NCBI GenBank assembly: GCA_964574815.1
Contig: CAZNPL010000015.1
Location: forward strand, 72,217 to 136,216
Source: CAZNPL01 sp964574815
GTDB taxonomy: Bacteria > Planctomycetota > Phycisphaerae > UBA1845
DNA length: 64,000 nt
Direction of reading: 5' to 3'
Part shown: positions 34,258 to 42,849 of the stretch, piece after piece
Layout of the letters: each line of letters opens with the position of its first letter
How positions within the stretch are numbered: the first letter of the stretch is position 1
Notes under the pieces: model-generated
The model's database searches: none
Seen by the model: only the letters and a program-made list of their open reading frames with translations
What the model was told of the DNA's origin: nothing
Translations under genes and position numbers: made by a program

Positions 34258-35574
34258 ATGGCTGCCAGATCCTCGGGCACCTCGTACGGCGAGTATATCA
34301 AGGTCTACGGCCCTGCCTTTCTGCTGGCCGTCGTCGGCTTCGTGGTGGCCTATCAGTTTGTCGACCCGGCTCCCCCGACGCACATCGTCATTGGAACTGG
34401 CGCACCCGATGGAGCGTACTACCAGTTCGGCCGGCGCTATCGTGAAATCCTGGCGCGCGAAGGCGTGGACTTGACCGTTCGTGCAACAGCCGGGTCCGCG
34501 GAGAATTACAGCCTTTTGGAAGCAACACCGCCTGAAGTGGACGTGGCCTTCGCCCAGACGGGGACCGAGGGGCTGGCCATTTCGGGCGAGTTGGTGTCGC
34601 TGGGCAGCTTGTATCGCGAGCCTCTTTGGGTTTTCCATCGATCGGGCGTCTCTCTCGGACGGCTGTCGGACTTGCACGGCAAGCGGGTCGGAGTCGGCGA
34701 AGAGGGCAGCGGCACGCACGCGATTGCGATGCGATTACTGGCGGACAACGGCCTGACGGACGAGACGACCAAGTTCCTCCCGCTCGGTGGCAATTCGGCG
34801 GCCGACGCGCTTATGGGAAATCGAGTGGACGCAGTGCTGATGGTCGCCTCGCCCGAGTCTTCCTCCGTCGAGACACTCCTGCATGCTGAGGGAGTGAACC
34901 TCATGAGCTTCGAACGGGCGGAGGGTTATGCTCGCATCTACCAGTACTTGTCGATCGTGACACTTCCCGAGGGGGCCATCGACCTTGAGGCGAACATCCC
35001 GCCCGCCGACGTCACCTTGCTTGCGCCGATGGCAAACCTCGTCGTGCGCGAGGATTTTCACCCGGCGTTGATTGACCTGCTCTTGCTCGCCGCGGCCGAG
35101 GTCCACGGGGATGGAGGGTTGTTCGCGGAGCGCGGCGTTTTTCCGTCGCCGAAGCACGTCGGCTTCCCTTTGAGCAGTGAAGCCGAGCGGCATTTCGAGT
35201 TCGGGCCGCCTTTTCTGCTGCGCTATCTGCCCTTTTGGGCCGCCACGCTGGTCGACCGCCTGAAGGTGTTGCTCCTGCCGCTCGTCGCGCTTCTGTTCCC
35301 GCTAATGCGGGTCATGCCACCCATGTACCGTTGGCGCGTACGATCCAAGATCTATCGGTGGTACGGTGAGCTGGAGGATGTGAGTCGGGTGGCGCAACAG
35401 GGCGAAGCGAGGGAGAAAGTCAGGCAACAACTGGCGGAACTCGATCGGATTGAGGAGGAAGTGGCGAAGGTCTCGGTCCCGCTTTCGTATCGTGATGAAT
35501 TGTATGATCTGCGCGTGCACATTGATCTGGTGCGCAAGAATCTCCGAGATCAGCCGGGCGGCGCGATTGGCTAG
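34258..35574 (+). CDS. TAXI-family solute-binding protein, membrane-anchored at both ends
   Basis: TAXI proteins are the binding components of one class of TRAP transporters. This one (438 residues from the ATG at 34258; GGAGG upstream) has an N-terminal membrane segment (GPAFLLAVVGFVVAYQFV) and then the ligand-binding core. The core includes IVIGTGAPDGAYYQFGRRY, DVAFAQTGTEGLAISGELVS, LHGKRVGVGEEGSGTHAIAM and NSAADALMGNRVDAVLMVA. It continues into a second hydrophobic region (VLLLPLVALLFPLMRVMPP, about residues 335-360) and a cytoplasmic-looking charged tail. No TRAP membrane subunit gene is nearby. Similar stand-alone TAXI proteins with C-terminal membrane helices exist, but their role is not settled, so transport is not assured. 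Confidence 0.85.
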   Translation: MAARSSGTSYGEYIKVYGPAFLLAVVGFVVAYQFVDPAPPTHIVIGTGAPDGAYYQFGRRYREILAREGVDLTVRATAGSAENYSLLEATPPEVDVAFAQTGTEGLAISGELVSLGSLYREPLWVFHRSGVSLGRLSDLHGKRVGVGEEGSGTHAIAMRLLADNGLTDETTKFLPLGGNSAADALMGNRVDAVLMVASPESSSVETLLHAEGVNLMSFERAEGYARIYQYLSIVTLPEGAIDLEANIPPADVTLLAPMANLVVREDFHPALIDLLLLAAAEVHGDGGLFAERGVFPSPKHVGFPLSSEAERHFEFGPPFLLRYLPFWAATLVDRLKVLLLPLVALLFPLMRVMPPMYRWRVRSKIYRWYGELEDVSRVAQQGEAREKVRQQLAELDRIEEEVAKVSVPLSYRDELYDLRVHIDLVRKNLRDQPGGAIG

Positions 35575-35693
35575 CCGGCGGTCCGTCACGTCAGGTGGCC
35601 TTTTGACCCGGATCGTGTCGTGAGTAAAATTGTGATGTCCAAACCCTGGAGTCGCTTCAAGGATGCAGCATCAGCCGCACGGAGACTCGTTTT

Positions 35694-36350
35694 ATGAAGC
35701 GCATATTCATAGCTGTTGGAGCTGTTGTTCTCGTCTTCTTCGTGGCTGGCGTGGTCGGCTGTTCGCAGATGTATTACCGGACGATGGAGTCGTTCGGCGT
35801 GCCGAAGAGGGAGATCCTGTCGGACCGGGTGGCCGACGCCCGTGGCGAGCAGGCGCGTGCCAAAGAGACGTTCGAGTCGGCGCTGGAACAGTTTCGATCG
35901 GTGGTGGGCGGTGATGCCGGCGAACTCGAGCGGAAATACGAGGATCTCAAGGACGAGCTCGAAGACTGCGAGTCCCGTGCCGCGGCTGTGTCCAAGCGAG
36001 TACGATCCATCGAAGACGTCGCCGAGGCTTTGTTCGAGGAATGGGAAGCCGAGCTCGAGCAGTACCAAAGCCCGTCGTTACGGCGGCGTTCAGAGGAGAA
36101 GCTTCGCGATACTCGGCAGAGATATGAGCAGTTGATTACGGTTATGCACCGGGCGGAGGAAAAGATGGCGCCGGTGCTTGCCGCGTTCCGCGAGCAGGTC
36201 CTGTTCCTCAAGCACAATCTGAACGCGGCGGCCATCGCCTCGCTGCAGGGCGAAGTGGTGGAGATCGAACGTGATGTGGCGGATCTCGTGGCCGAAATGG
36301 AGCGTGCCATCGCCGAGGCCGACACGTTCATCTCCAACATGAGCGGCTGA
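35694..36350 (+). CDS. DUF2959 family lipoprotein
   Basis: A 218-residue lipoprotein: signal segment IAVGAVVLVFFVAGVVGC with a lipobox VVGC (Cys 23), followed by SQMYYRTMESFGVPKREILS, the conserved DUF2959 opening. The rest is almost entirely alpha-helical and heptad-rich (ELERKYEDLKDELEDCESRA; LQGEVVEIERDVADLVAEME), so a coiled coil is expected. The DUF has no established function. It probably stays attached to a membrane on the periplasmic side. It sits alone in a series of co-directional secreted proteins, 50 bp before the next gene. Confidence 0.88.
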   Translation: MKRIFIAVGAVVLVFFVAGVVGCSQMYYRTMESFGVPKREILSDRVADARGEQARAKETFESALEQFRSVVGGDAGELERKYEDLKDELEDCESRAAAVSKRVRSIEDVAEALFEEWEAELEQYQSPSLRRRSEEKLRDTRQRYEQLITVMHRAEEKMAPVLAAFREQVLFLKHNLNAAAIASLQGEVVEIERDVADLVAEMERAIAEADTFISNMSG

Positions 36351-36400
36351 CGGTTGGGACATGATTCTTCACAGACCTGTCATGTTCAGGAGCGTGAGCC

Positions 36401-37159
36401 ATGAGATCTGCGATTGGACTCTGCTGTTTCGCGACGTTGACGGCCGGCGTTTGCGCTCAGCAAGACGCGCCAGAGTCCCAGACCACCGGAGAGCAGAACC
36501 GATCCCCGAGAGCGATCGAGATCCTCCGGCGAGTTGATGAAGCCTGCCGCAACGTCAAGGCGATCAGCTACCGCGGCAAGTACACGGCGACCGGCGCCCC
36601 GGCGAACCAAAGCCCCGCTGGTTCTTACCGCACGGTGCAGCGCGGCGAGTGGGACTCGCCGTCATTCCAGCATTGGACCGAGTTCACTTACAGCCTGCCG
36701 AATTCCGAGGAGAGTCGCCACGTGACCATCGGTTCGGATGGACACATCTTCTACATGATCGATCCGGCCACCAAAACCGTGTACGAGGACATCGTCCCGC
36801 ATGTCCTTGGCCAGCCGTATCAGTTGCTCCGGCGGATGTGGATGAGGGAGTTCGTGTTCCCGCGTCCGTTCGGCGACGAGCTGAACGCGACGGTGATCAG
36901 GTTTGATGGAACCACGGTCGTCGGGGACGAGGAGTGCTACCGGATCTACGTTGATTACAGCGGCAACCCCGAACGGTCCACGTGGTTCTTTTCGACCTCC
37001 GACTACCTGCCTCGACGCGTCGATCGCGACCTCCCGCACATGGGCGGGGCCAGCCAAGTGGTCGTATACGACGTCGTGGTCGATCCTGGAATCGACGAAA
37101 CGCTATTCAAATCACAGGCCCCGGATGGGTTCAGCCGGACAGACGAGTTCGCGCCTTGA
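36401..37159 (+). CDS. Secreted LolA-like-fold protein of unknown function
   Basis: A 252-residue protein with a signal peptide (IGLCCFATLTAGVCAQQ) and an AGGAG ribosome site. The mature sequence AIEILRRVDEACRNVKAISY, then YRGKYTATG, followed by alternating beta strands (GDEECYRIYVDYSG; STWFFSTSDYLPRRVDRDLP) fits the half-barrel of the LolA/LppX/RseB-like fold common among exported proteins. It ends VVVDPGIDETLFKSQAP, also usual for this group. No ligand or partner can be inferred. Confidence 0.72.
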   Translation: MRSAIGLCCFATLTAGVCAQQDAPESQTTGEQNRSPRAIEILRRVDEACRNVKAISYRGKYTATGAPANQSPAGSYRTVQRGEWDSPSFQHWTEFTYSLPNSEESRHVTIGSDGHIFYMIDPATKTVYEDIVPHVLGQPYQLLRRMWMREFVFPRPFGDELNATVIRFDGTTVVGDEECYRIYVDYSGNPERSTWFFSTSDYLPRRVDRDLPHMGGASQVVVYDVVVDPGIDETLFKSQAPDGFSRTDEFAP

Positions 37160-37415
37160 CGCCACTGGCCGAAGTCCTTCACGCCCCAAACTGCAACCAT
37201 AGCCGTTTCCAGCAGTAAAATCCGACGGTGGCGGAGTGGGCCCGGCGTCCGGCCCCCCGGCGCAGAGCGATTCGCTGCGGGTGTGGACAGCTCCGAGCCA
37301 TGAAGGACAATGCCCGTTCGGCCGACGGATGGCCGATATCAAAGGCATGGACCCTCACTCAGGACGTGGTTAAACCGGACAACGGTCGGGGCCAACCGGA
37401 GAACTGAGCACCAGG

Positions 37416-38423
37416 ATGTCCCATAAGCTTTTATCAGCCATAGTGTTATCGTTTCTCCTGGGAGCCGCCTCCGCGGCCCAGCTTGGCGGCGTGGACGGCG
37501 TACGCGCCAGGATCGATTCCCCCTCCACGCACGTGAACGCCGGCGCTCCGGTCGTGATCGAGTTTTCGATCATGAATGAGACGGCCGAGCCACTCTCGCT
37601 TTTCGTCCCCGGGACGGAGCCGGAAGTCGGAGACGCCTCGATGGGCCTGCCGATGTCCCATGTCTTCAGTGGCGAGGGCTTCGAGGGGTTGCGAATCCGC
37701 GGCGAATACAACCGCACCTGGGACGTGCCGGTCGGCTACCGGCCACCGGCCACTGCGCCGGTTGTCACCCTCGGACCGCATCAGTCGATCGGCATCAGCC
37801 TGGACGTTCAACGGTTCTATCCCGCCCTGCGAACGCCGGGGACGTATCGGCTCACCTGGGCTCCATACGGAGCCTTGATCGAGTCCAATATGCTGGTGAT
37901 CAAGATCGGCGCGCTAAAGCAGGCCGTCATTGTCACAGACCACGGAGAGATGAAGCTCCGTTTCTTTTACGACGAAACCCCGCGACACGTTGAAAACTTC
38001 ATCGAACTGTGCCGCGACCGGTTCTACGACAACCTGACGTTTCACCGGATCGAGTCCGGCTTCTTCATTCAGGGAGGATGTCCCAACGACGACGGGACCG
38101 GCATCCGCCCCGACGGCGTCAAGATCCCCGGCGAGTTCACCAGCCGGCCGCAGACGCGGGGCACCGTGAGCATGGCCCTGCTCAACGATGACCCGAACTC
38201 GGCAAGCTGCCAGTTCTTCATCGCCAATACCGATATCCCCGAATGGACGGGACGCTACACGATCTTCGGCAAGCTCTTCGGCGAAGAGTCGTATGAGACC
38301 CTCGATCGTCTGATGGCCGTCGAGACGGACGACGAAGGCCGGCCCTTGAAGAAGATCTTCATCCGCACGATCCGCCTCACAGACGTCCCGCGGGATTTCG
38401 AGGAAACTGAGACAGGACGCTGA
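37416..38423 (+). CDS. Secreted cyclophilin-type peptidyl-prolyl isomerase with N-terminal beta domain
   Basis: A 335-residue exported foldase. After the signal peptide (IVLSFLLGAASAAQ) comes a ~135-residue beta-sandwich-like domain (VNAGAPVVIEFSIMNETAEP) and then a cyclophilin domain from about residue 165. The isomerase shows LTFHRIESGFFIQGGCPNDD with the catalytic Arg of FHR, GTVSMALLNDDPNSASCQFF with the Gln-Phe-Phe core, and GRYTIFGKLFGEES. The catalytic set therefore looks intact. It would act on prolyl bonds of proteins outside the cytoplasm; the N-terminal domain may recruit clients. Confidence 0.9.
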   Translation: MSHKLLSAIVLSFLLGAASAAQLGGVDGVRARIDSPSTHVNAGAPVVIEFSIMNETAEPLSLFVPGTEPEVGDASMGLPMSHVFSGEGFEGLRIRGEYNRTWDVPVGYRPPATAPVVTLGPHQSIGISLDVQRFYPALRTPGTYRLTWAPYGALIESNMLVIKIGALKQAVIVTDHGEMKLRFFYDETPRHVENFIELCRDRFYDNLTFHRIESGFFIQGGCPNDDGTGIRPDGVKIPGEFTSRPQTRGTVSMALLNDDPNSASCQFFIANTDIPEWTGRYTIFGKLFGEESYETLDRLMAVETDDEGRPLKKIFIRTIRLTDVPRDFEETETGR

Positions 38424-38521
38424 GGCCGGTCGACTCTCGGCCGCCGCCCGATTCCTGTTTCGTCAACCTCCGTCTTCCAAACGCCCCGCCCCTCAACCCG
38501 CTCGTCGATAGAATCCCCCCG

Positions 38522-39265
38522 TCACACCTGCCCCGCGTCCGACGCGCTTTGGCCGTGGCGTCGCTCCCAAACCTCCTCCGCCTCGGGACGACGAACGTAG
38601 ATCGGCGTGAGTTCACGGGGATCATCGTACTGATCCGCAGCCGCACGCCGGCGACCGAGCCGGTAAACAACCTCTGCCCTGGCCACGTAGGTCTCCTTCG
38701 GCAAAACGGACAGTCCGCTGCGCGCCACGGCGCTACGGGCGTAGAGAGCCCCTTCACCAACCAAGGCGGCCGGGCGCGGAAGATCTCGAAAGAAGGCGTC
38801 CGGATCGCGCTCGGCTGCTTCGTCGAGGCGCCGATAGCCGTCTGCTTCGAGTACGTATGAGGCCGCATAGACCTTGTTGCGCTTCGCGTCCAGGATGACG
38901 CCGAGGTGACGCGGCGGCTGGGCCAGTTCGAGTGCGTTCTGCGCCACGACGTCGAGTGTCGGAACGCGGACGACCCGTATCCCACAGGACCAGGCCAGGG
39001 TGCGTGCCAGTGCGATGCCGATTCGAAGCCCGGTAAAGCTTCCCGGTCCGCCGGAAACGTAGAGATCCGACAGATCCGCCGATGTGAGTTCATTCTGACG
39101 GCAGAGTTCGTCAATGGTGGGTAGCAGCTCGACGGCGTGACGCATGCCGGCGGAAAACTGACGTACCGCGAGAACCTCGTCCCCGCGGCCCAAAGCCACG
39201 CCGCCCAGGCGGCCCGAGGTCTCAACGGCTACGCTATGCTCGAATCCATCGCGGCCGGTCGTCAT
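38522..39265 (-). CDS. tsaB: tRNA threonylcarbamoyladenosine biosynthesis protein TsaB
   Basis: TsaB is the scaffold that works with TsaD and TsaE to make the t6A modification on tRNAs reading ANN codons. From the ATG at 39265 the protein is 247 residues. The N-terminus has the ASKHA-fold strand VAVETSGRLGGVALGRGDEV. The hallmark LYVSGGPGSFTGLRIGIALA follows, then ALARTLAWSCGIRVVRVPTL, matching the N-terminal part of the family. The C-terminal segment ends LTPIYVRRPEAEEVWERRHG, also typical. A longer frame reaches back to 39595, but those 110 residues are low-complexity and unlike TsaB. No tsaD or tsaE is in the window. Confidence 0.93.
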   Translation of the reverse strand: MTTGRDGFEHSVAVETSGRLGGVALGRGDEVLAVRQFSAGMRHAVELLPTIDELCRQNELTSADLSDLYVSGGPGSFTGLRIGIALARTLAWSCGIRVVRVPTLDVVAQNALELAQPPRHLGVILDAKRNKVYAASYVLEADGYRRLDEAAERDPDAFFRDLPRPAALVGEGALYARSAVARSGLSVLPKETYVARAEVVYRLGRRRAAADQYDDPRELTPIYVRRPEAEEVWERRHGQSASDAGQV

Positions 39266-39649
39266 GATCACGTAGCTCCATTCTAGAAGTACCGTAGGGA
39301 GATACCAGCCTCTCCGCCACAGGGCACCCCCCCGCGGGCAGCGAAGACCCGGATGTTTCGCAGAATCGACGAGCGAGACGCAGACCGAGGCCCTGCTCTG
39401 TAGCCGGGGCGCCGCCCCCAAGTTGGCACCGCCGCCCACAGATCCGCCCCTGAAAGGGTCGTCTCTACCCCATATAACCGGCTGGCCCGTAGGCACCCGC
39501 GAGTGTCGCCCACGCAGAAGACCGCCACAACCACCGCTCCCGTTGACGGCCCTCGGCGTCCCGCCTAGCATCACCCTTTCGGCCGTTTTGGCCACCGGGA
39601 GTCAGAAACCGCCCATCTCGAAATGGATCGGGCGATGCGGTAAGTGTGC
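39266..39649. other. Divergent intergenic region, no gene seen
   Basis: About 384 bp between tsaB and the phosphoesterase gene. The sequence is rich in C and GC runs. I find no credible gene, tRNA or strong hairpin, and no clear promoter pair. Confidence 0.45.
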
Positions 39650-40456
39650 ATGCCCACGACGTTTGCGATCATCTCGGACATTCACTCCAACCTCGAGGCG
39701 TTGGAGGCGGTCCTTGGGGACATCGATCGTCGTGGTATCCGCGAGATCTACTGCCTGGGCGATGTGGTCGGTTACGGTGCCAGCCCGAAGGAATGCCTCG
39801 ATCTGGTGATGGAGCGGACGTCGGCGACACTCTGCGGCAATCACGACCAGGCCGTCTTCTACGAGCCGTGCAGCTTCAACATCAGCGCCGAGCGGGCGGC
39901 ATTCTGGACGCGCTACGTCTTCGAGGAGGAGCCGAAGAAGGCCTTGAGGGACCGTCGCTGGGAGACGCTGGGCGCTCTGCCCATGCGATTTGAGGCCCAC
40001 GGCCTTCTGATGGTGCACGCCTCCCCGCGCCGGCCGGTCAACGAATACCTGTTCGCCGAGGACGTCTACACCAATCCGACCAAGATTCTCGCCAATTTCG
40101 AGCGCCTGGACCCGGAGCACATGACGTGCATGGTGGGACATACCCACGTACCCGGCGTCTTCCTTGACGATCCCTACTTTGACCCGCCGAGCGAACTGCC
40201 GGAGTTGAACCATTATACGATCACCGAAGACGAGAAAGCGATCATCAACGTGGGCAGCGTGGGACAGCCCCGCGACCGCGATGTTCGAGCGAGCTTCGTC
40301 GTGGTGACGGTGGCCGACCCCGATCCGCAGGACGGATACCGGGCGGACGTCGAATTCGTCCGCATCGAGTACGACATCGAGAAGGCCGTCAAGAAGATCT
40401 TCGCCGTCTCGGAACTGGATGACTTTCTCGGTACCCGGTTGTTGGATGGACGCTAG
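39650..40456 (+). CDS. Calcineurin-like metallophosphoesterase
   Basis: A 268-residue cytoplasmic phosphoesterase of the compact YfcE/MJ0936-like group. All metal-binding blocks are present in order: SDIHSN (near residue 10), LGDVVGYG, GNHDQ, VHAS and GHTHVPGV. IINVGSVGQPRDRD near residue 205 is also typical. The dinuclear site is intact, so hydrolysis of a phosphomonoester or phosphodiester is expected; the substrate is unknown. A GTG at 39644 is an alternative start that adds two residues. It is separated from yidC by 109 bp in the same direction. Confidence 0.92.
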   Translation: MPTTFAIISDIHSNLEALEAVLGDIDRRGIREIYCLGDVVGYGASPKECLDLVMERTSATLCGNHDQAVFYEPCSFNISAERAAFWTRYVFEEEPKKALRDRRWETLGALPMRFEAHGLLMVHASPRRPVNEYLFAEDVYTNPTKILANFERLDPEHMTCMVGHTHVPGVFLDDPYFDPPSELPELNHYTITEDEKAIINVGSVGQPRDRDVRASFVVVTVADPDPQDGYRADVEFVRIEYDIEKAVKKIFAVSELDDFLGTRLLDGR

Positions 40457-40565
40457 TGACGCCTCGTCTTTGCGGCAGGCCGGGCGCGGTGCCGACCGCG
40501 GCGATTGAGGCGATGCGACAATCGATTGACGCCGGTCGCGGATGCGACCGGCCCTGTGAGTTTTC

Positions 40566-42650
40566 ATGAGAAACCCTGACGTCGTAAGGGCCCTGCTTTG
40601 GGCGGCTGTGGTCTTCCTGGCCTGGAACATCCTGGCGCACCGGATCTGGCCTCCCGTCGAGACGCCCGCACCGCAAACGCCCCCGGCGACTGTGGACGGC
40701 GTGGACGAAGCAGAAGCGCCGCCGGAGACGACGGCCGAGAAACAACCGGAGGTCACCAAGCCGGCTGAAGCAGTGACTGCCGGCAGGATCCGCGTGATTC
40801 CCGGAGAGGAATGGACCGACGTGCTGGGCGATGATCCGGCGACCAACCGCCCCAAGTACGGGATGTCGCTGGTCGTCTCCTCAATCGGGGCGTCGGTGGT
40901 CAGTGCCGACCTCACGTCGCAGCGGCTGACCGTCGAGGAGGATTCGCCGCCCTATCCGATGCTGATCGCGCACGTCGCTCCCAACGGCCGGCGCGTGATG
41001 TCATACACCACCGAGCGCCTTCATCTGCTGAGATCCAACCAGGATGTTCCCCTTGAGAACGTGCCCTGGCAACTGCGACATCACTCCAAAGACCGCATTG
41101 CCTTTTCGGTCGAGATTCAGGAAGGCGAAAAGCCCCTTTTGAGAGTGACCAAGTCCTTCGTCCTGCCCGACACTTCACTCGAGCCCAGCCGTTACGACCT
41201 TGACGTGATCACACGCGTCGAAAACCTCTCCGATCAGGAGCGGGGCTTCATCATCACCCAAAGAGGCGCGGTGGGCGTACGCAAGGAGGATCCTCGTTTC
41301 GACGACCGCATGCTCTTCCTCGGTACCTGGCAGGAAGGCGAAATCAAATGCACCAAGACGAGGCAGGCGGGCAGCATCGAAGAGCAGGCCACGATGTACG
41401 AGAGTGACACGGCGGCGCCTCCGATCGTATGGTCGGCGGTGGCGAACAAGTACTTCGTAGCCTTCGAGACCTTCCTGCCTTCCGATCCGGCGGGGACCTG
41501 GGGCGAATGGGTCGCCGAAATCCGCGAAATCCCCGTCCTGCCCGGACCGGCAGGCCCCGAGTCCATCACAACCGAGACGATCAGCAAACGGCTGACGATT
41601 GCGCCCGGAGGTTCCCGTGAGATTGTGAGCGAATGTTTCCTCGGCCCCAAGCACCGCAAGGCCTTCCAGGACGTGGAGGCTTACGCCAAACGCGGCTACG
41701 ACGAGCAGGTGCTTGCCAGCTACGCCTCGGGCTCGCCATGCTGCTCGTTTATGGCCTTTCAGCCGCTGACCGTCTTCATGATCTTCCTGTTGAACTCGTT
41801 GGAAAAAGTGGTCTTCAACTACGGTGTGGCCATCATCATCCTCGTGTTGATCGTTCGCACGATCCTGCACCCGATCACGAAGAAGGGGCAAGTGAACATG
41901 ATGCGGATGCAGCAGGCGATGGGCTCGCTGCAGCCGAAGATGGAGGAGATCAAGAAGAAGTACGCAAACGACAAGGCCAAGCAGAACCAGGAAACGATGA
42001 AGCTCTATCAGGAAGCGGGCGTGAACCCCGCGACGCAGATGCTGTCGTCGTGCCTGCCGCTGATGCTTCAGATGCCCATTTGGATCGCTCTGTACGCTTC
42101 ATTGAACTACAACATCGACATGCGTCACGAGCCGTTCATGCTGTGGATCAAGGACCTGACGGCGCCGGACGCGATGATCGAATTTTCCAACTGTTACTCC
42201 GTCCCTCTGCTCGGCAGTCTGATCGGGCCCATCTGCAGTTTCAACCTGCTGCCGATTCTCGTTTCGGCTTTCATGTTCATGCAGCAGAAGTTCATGCCCA
42301 AATCCAAGTCGATGCAATCCGGCCCGCAGTCCGAGCAGGCGGCTCAGATGCAGAAGATGATGCCGTATATGACCATCTTCTTCGGGCTGCTGTTCTACAA
42401 CATGCCGAGCGGGCTGAATCTCTACATCTGGACCAGCGCCTTGTTCGGGATGATCGAGCAGTGGCGCATCCGGAAGCACCTCGAAGATCTCAAGGAAACG
42501 GAACCGAAGAAAGCAGAGGATGCCGCCGGCGGGATTCCCTCCAAGCCCAAGCCGCCCAAGAAGCCGTCGTTCTTCGCTCGTCTCCAGAAGGCCGCCGAAG
42601 AGGCCCAGCGCATCCAATCGACCAAAGACAAGAAAAAGGGCAAGAAATAG
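40566..42650 (+). CDS. yidC: Membrane protein insertase YidC
   Basis: YidC inserts and folds inner-membrane proteins with or without SecYEG. The 694 residues comprise an N-terminal membrane anchor (ALLWAAVVFLAWNILAHRIW), a Pro/Glu-rich linker and a large periplasmic beta domain (about 60-380). The conserved insertase domain (about 400-640) follows. That core has FNYGVAIIILVLIVRTILHP with the hydrophilic-groove Arg, MMRMQQAMGSLQPKMEEIKK, and MLSSCLPLMLQMPIWIALYA. It also has SGLNLYIWTSALFGMIEQWR. The C-terminus is strongly basic (KPKPPKKPSFFARLQK; KDKKKGKK), as in YidC proteins that contact ribosomes. It is longer than the ~550-residue E. coli protein. No rpmH, rnpA or jag gene is linked here, unlike the usual dnaA-region order. 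Confidence 0.96.
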   Translation: MRNPDVVRALLWAAVVFLAWNILAHRIWPPVETPAPQTPPATVDGVDEAEAPPETTAEKQPEVTKPAEAVTAGRIRVIPGEEWTDVLGDDPATNRPKYGMSLVVSSIGASVVSADLTSQRLTVEEDSPPYPMLIAHVAPNGRRVMSYTTERLHLLRSNQDVPLENVPWQLRHHSKDRIAFSVEIQEGEKPLLRVTKSFVLPDTSLEPSRYDLDVITRVENLSDQERGFIITQRGAVGVRKEDPRFDDRMLFLGTWQEGEIKCTKTRQAGSIEEQATMYESDTAAPPIVWSAVANKYFVAFETFLPSDPAGTWGEWVAEIREIPVLPGPAGPESITTETISKRLTIAPGGSREIVSECFLGPKHRKAFQDVEAYAKRGYDEQVLASYASGSPCCSFMAFQPLTVFMIFLLNSLEKVVFNYGVAIIILVLIVRTILHPITKKGQVNMMRMQQAMGSLQPKMEEIKKKYANDKAKQNQETMKLYQEAGVNPATQMLSSCLPLMLQMPIWIALYASLNYNIDMRHEPFMLWIKDLTAPDAMIEFSNCYSVPLLGSLIGPICSFNLLPILVSAFMFMQQKFMPKSKSMQSGPQSEQAAQMQKMMPYMTIFFGLLFYNMPSGLNLYIWTSALFGMIEQWRIRKHLEDLKETEPKKAEDAAGGIPSKPKPPKKPSFFARLQKAAEEAQRIQSTKDKKKGKK

Positions 42651-42693
42651 CGTCGAAACGAGAAACGACGGGTGCCCACAAACGGACGGGTGG

Positions 42694-42713
42694 CCCACGT
42701 CTTGAAACGTGGG
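42694..42713. repeat. Single REP-like hairpin downstream of yidC
   Basis: CCCACGT (42694-42700) pairs with ACGTGGG (42707-42713) and is followed by CTCGCGATTG, the flank shared with the REPs at 30-31 kb. It lies in the gap between two convergent genes. Confidence 0.7.
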
Positions 42714-42750
42714 CTCGCGATTGTCTCAGCCGCAGCACGGCGCCGGGTGC

Positions 42751-42797
42751 CACGGGCAACGAGGTCTTACTCGTCAAGTAAGACCTCGTTGCCCGTG
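42751..42797. repeat. Perfect 21-bp inverted repeat (possible bidirectional terminator)
   Basis: Positions 42751-42771 and 42777-42797 are perfectly complementary (arms begin CACGGGCAACGAGG) around a 5-base loop. The left flank GGTGC and the GTCTTAC/GTAAGAC core link it to repeat family 2 at 28964-29083. It lies between the convergent ends of yidC and the degenerate DUF3857 gene; no U-tract follows. Confidence 0.75.
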
Positions 42798-42849
42798 CAT
42801 GCGCCGGCCGCAGACAACGCAGTACTATGGAACTGACTCAACCCGCGGT

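Noticed and set aside
39266..39595. N-terminal 110-residue extension of TsaB
   Set aside because: TsaB homologues start about where the ATG at 39265 lies; the extension is Gly/Arg-rich and has no domain.
42694..42797. The hairpins after yidC as classical rho-independent terminators
   Set aside because: Neither is followed by a U-tract on either strand. They are listed as repeats with possible terminator activity.
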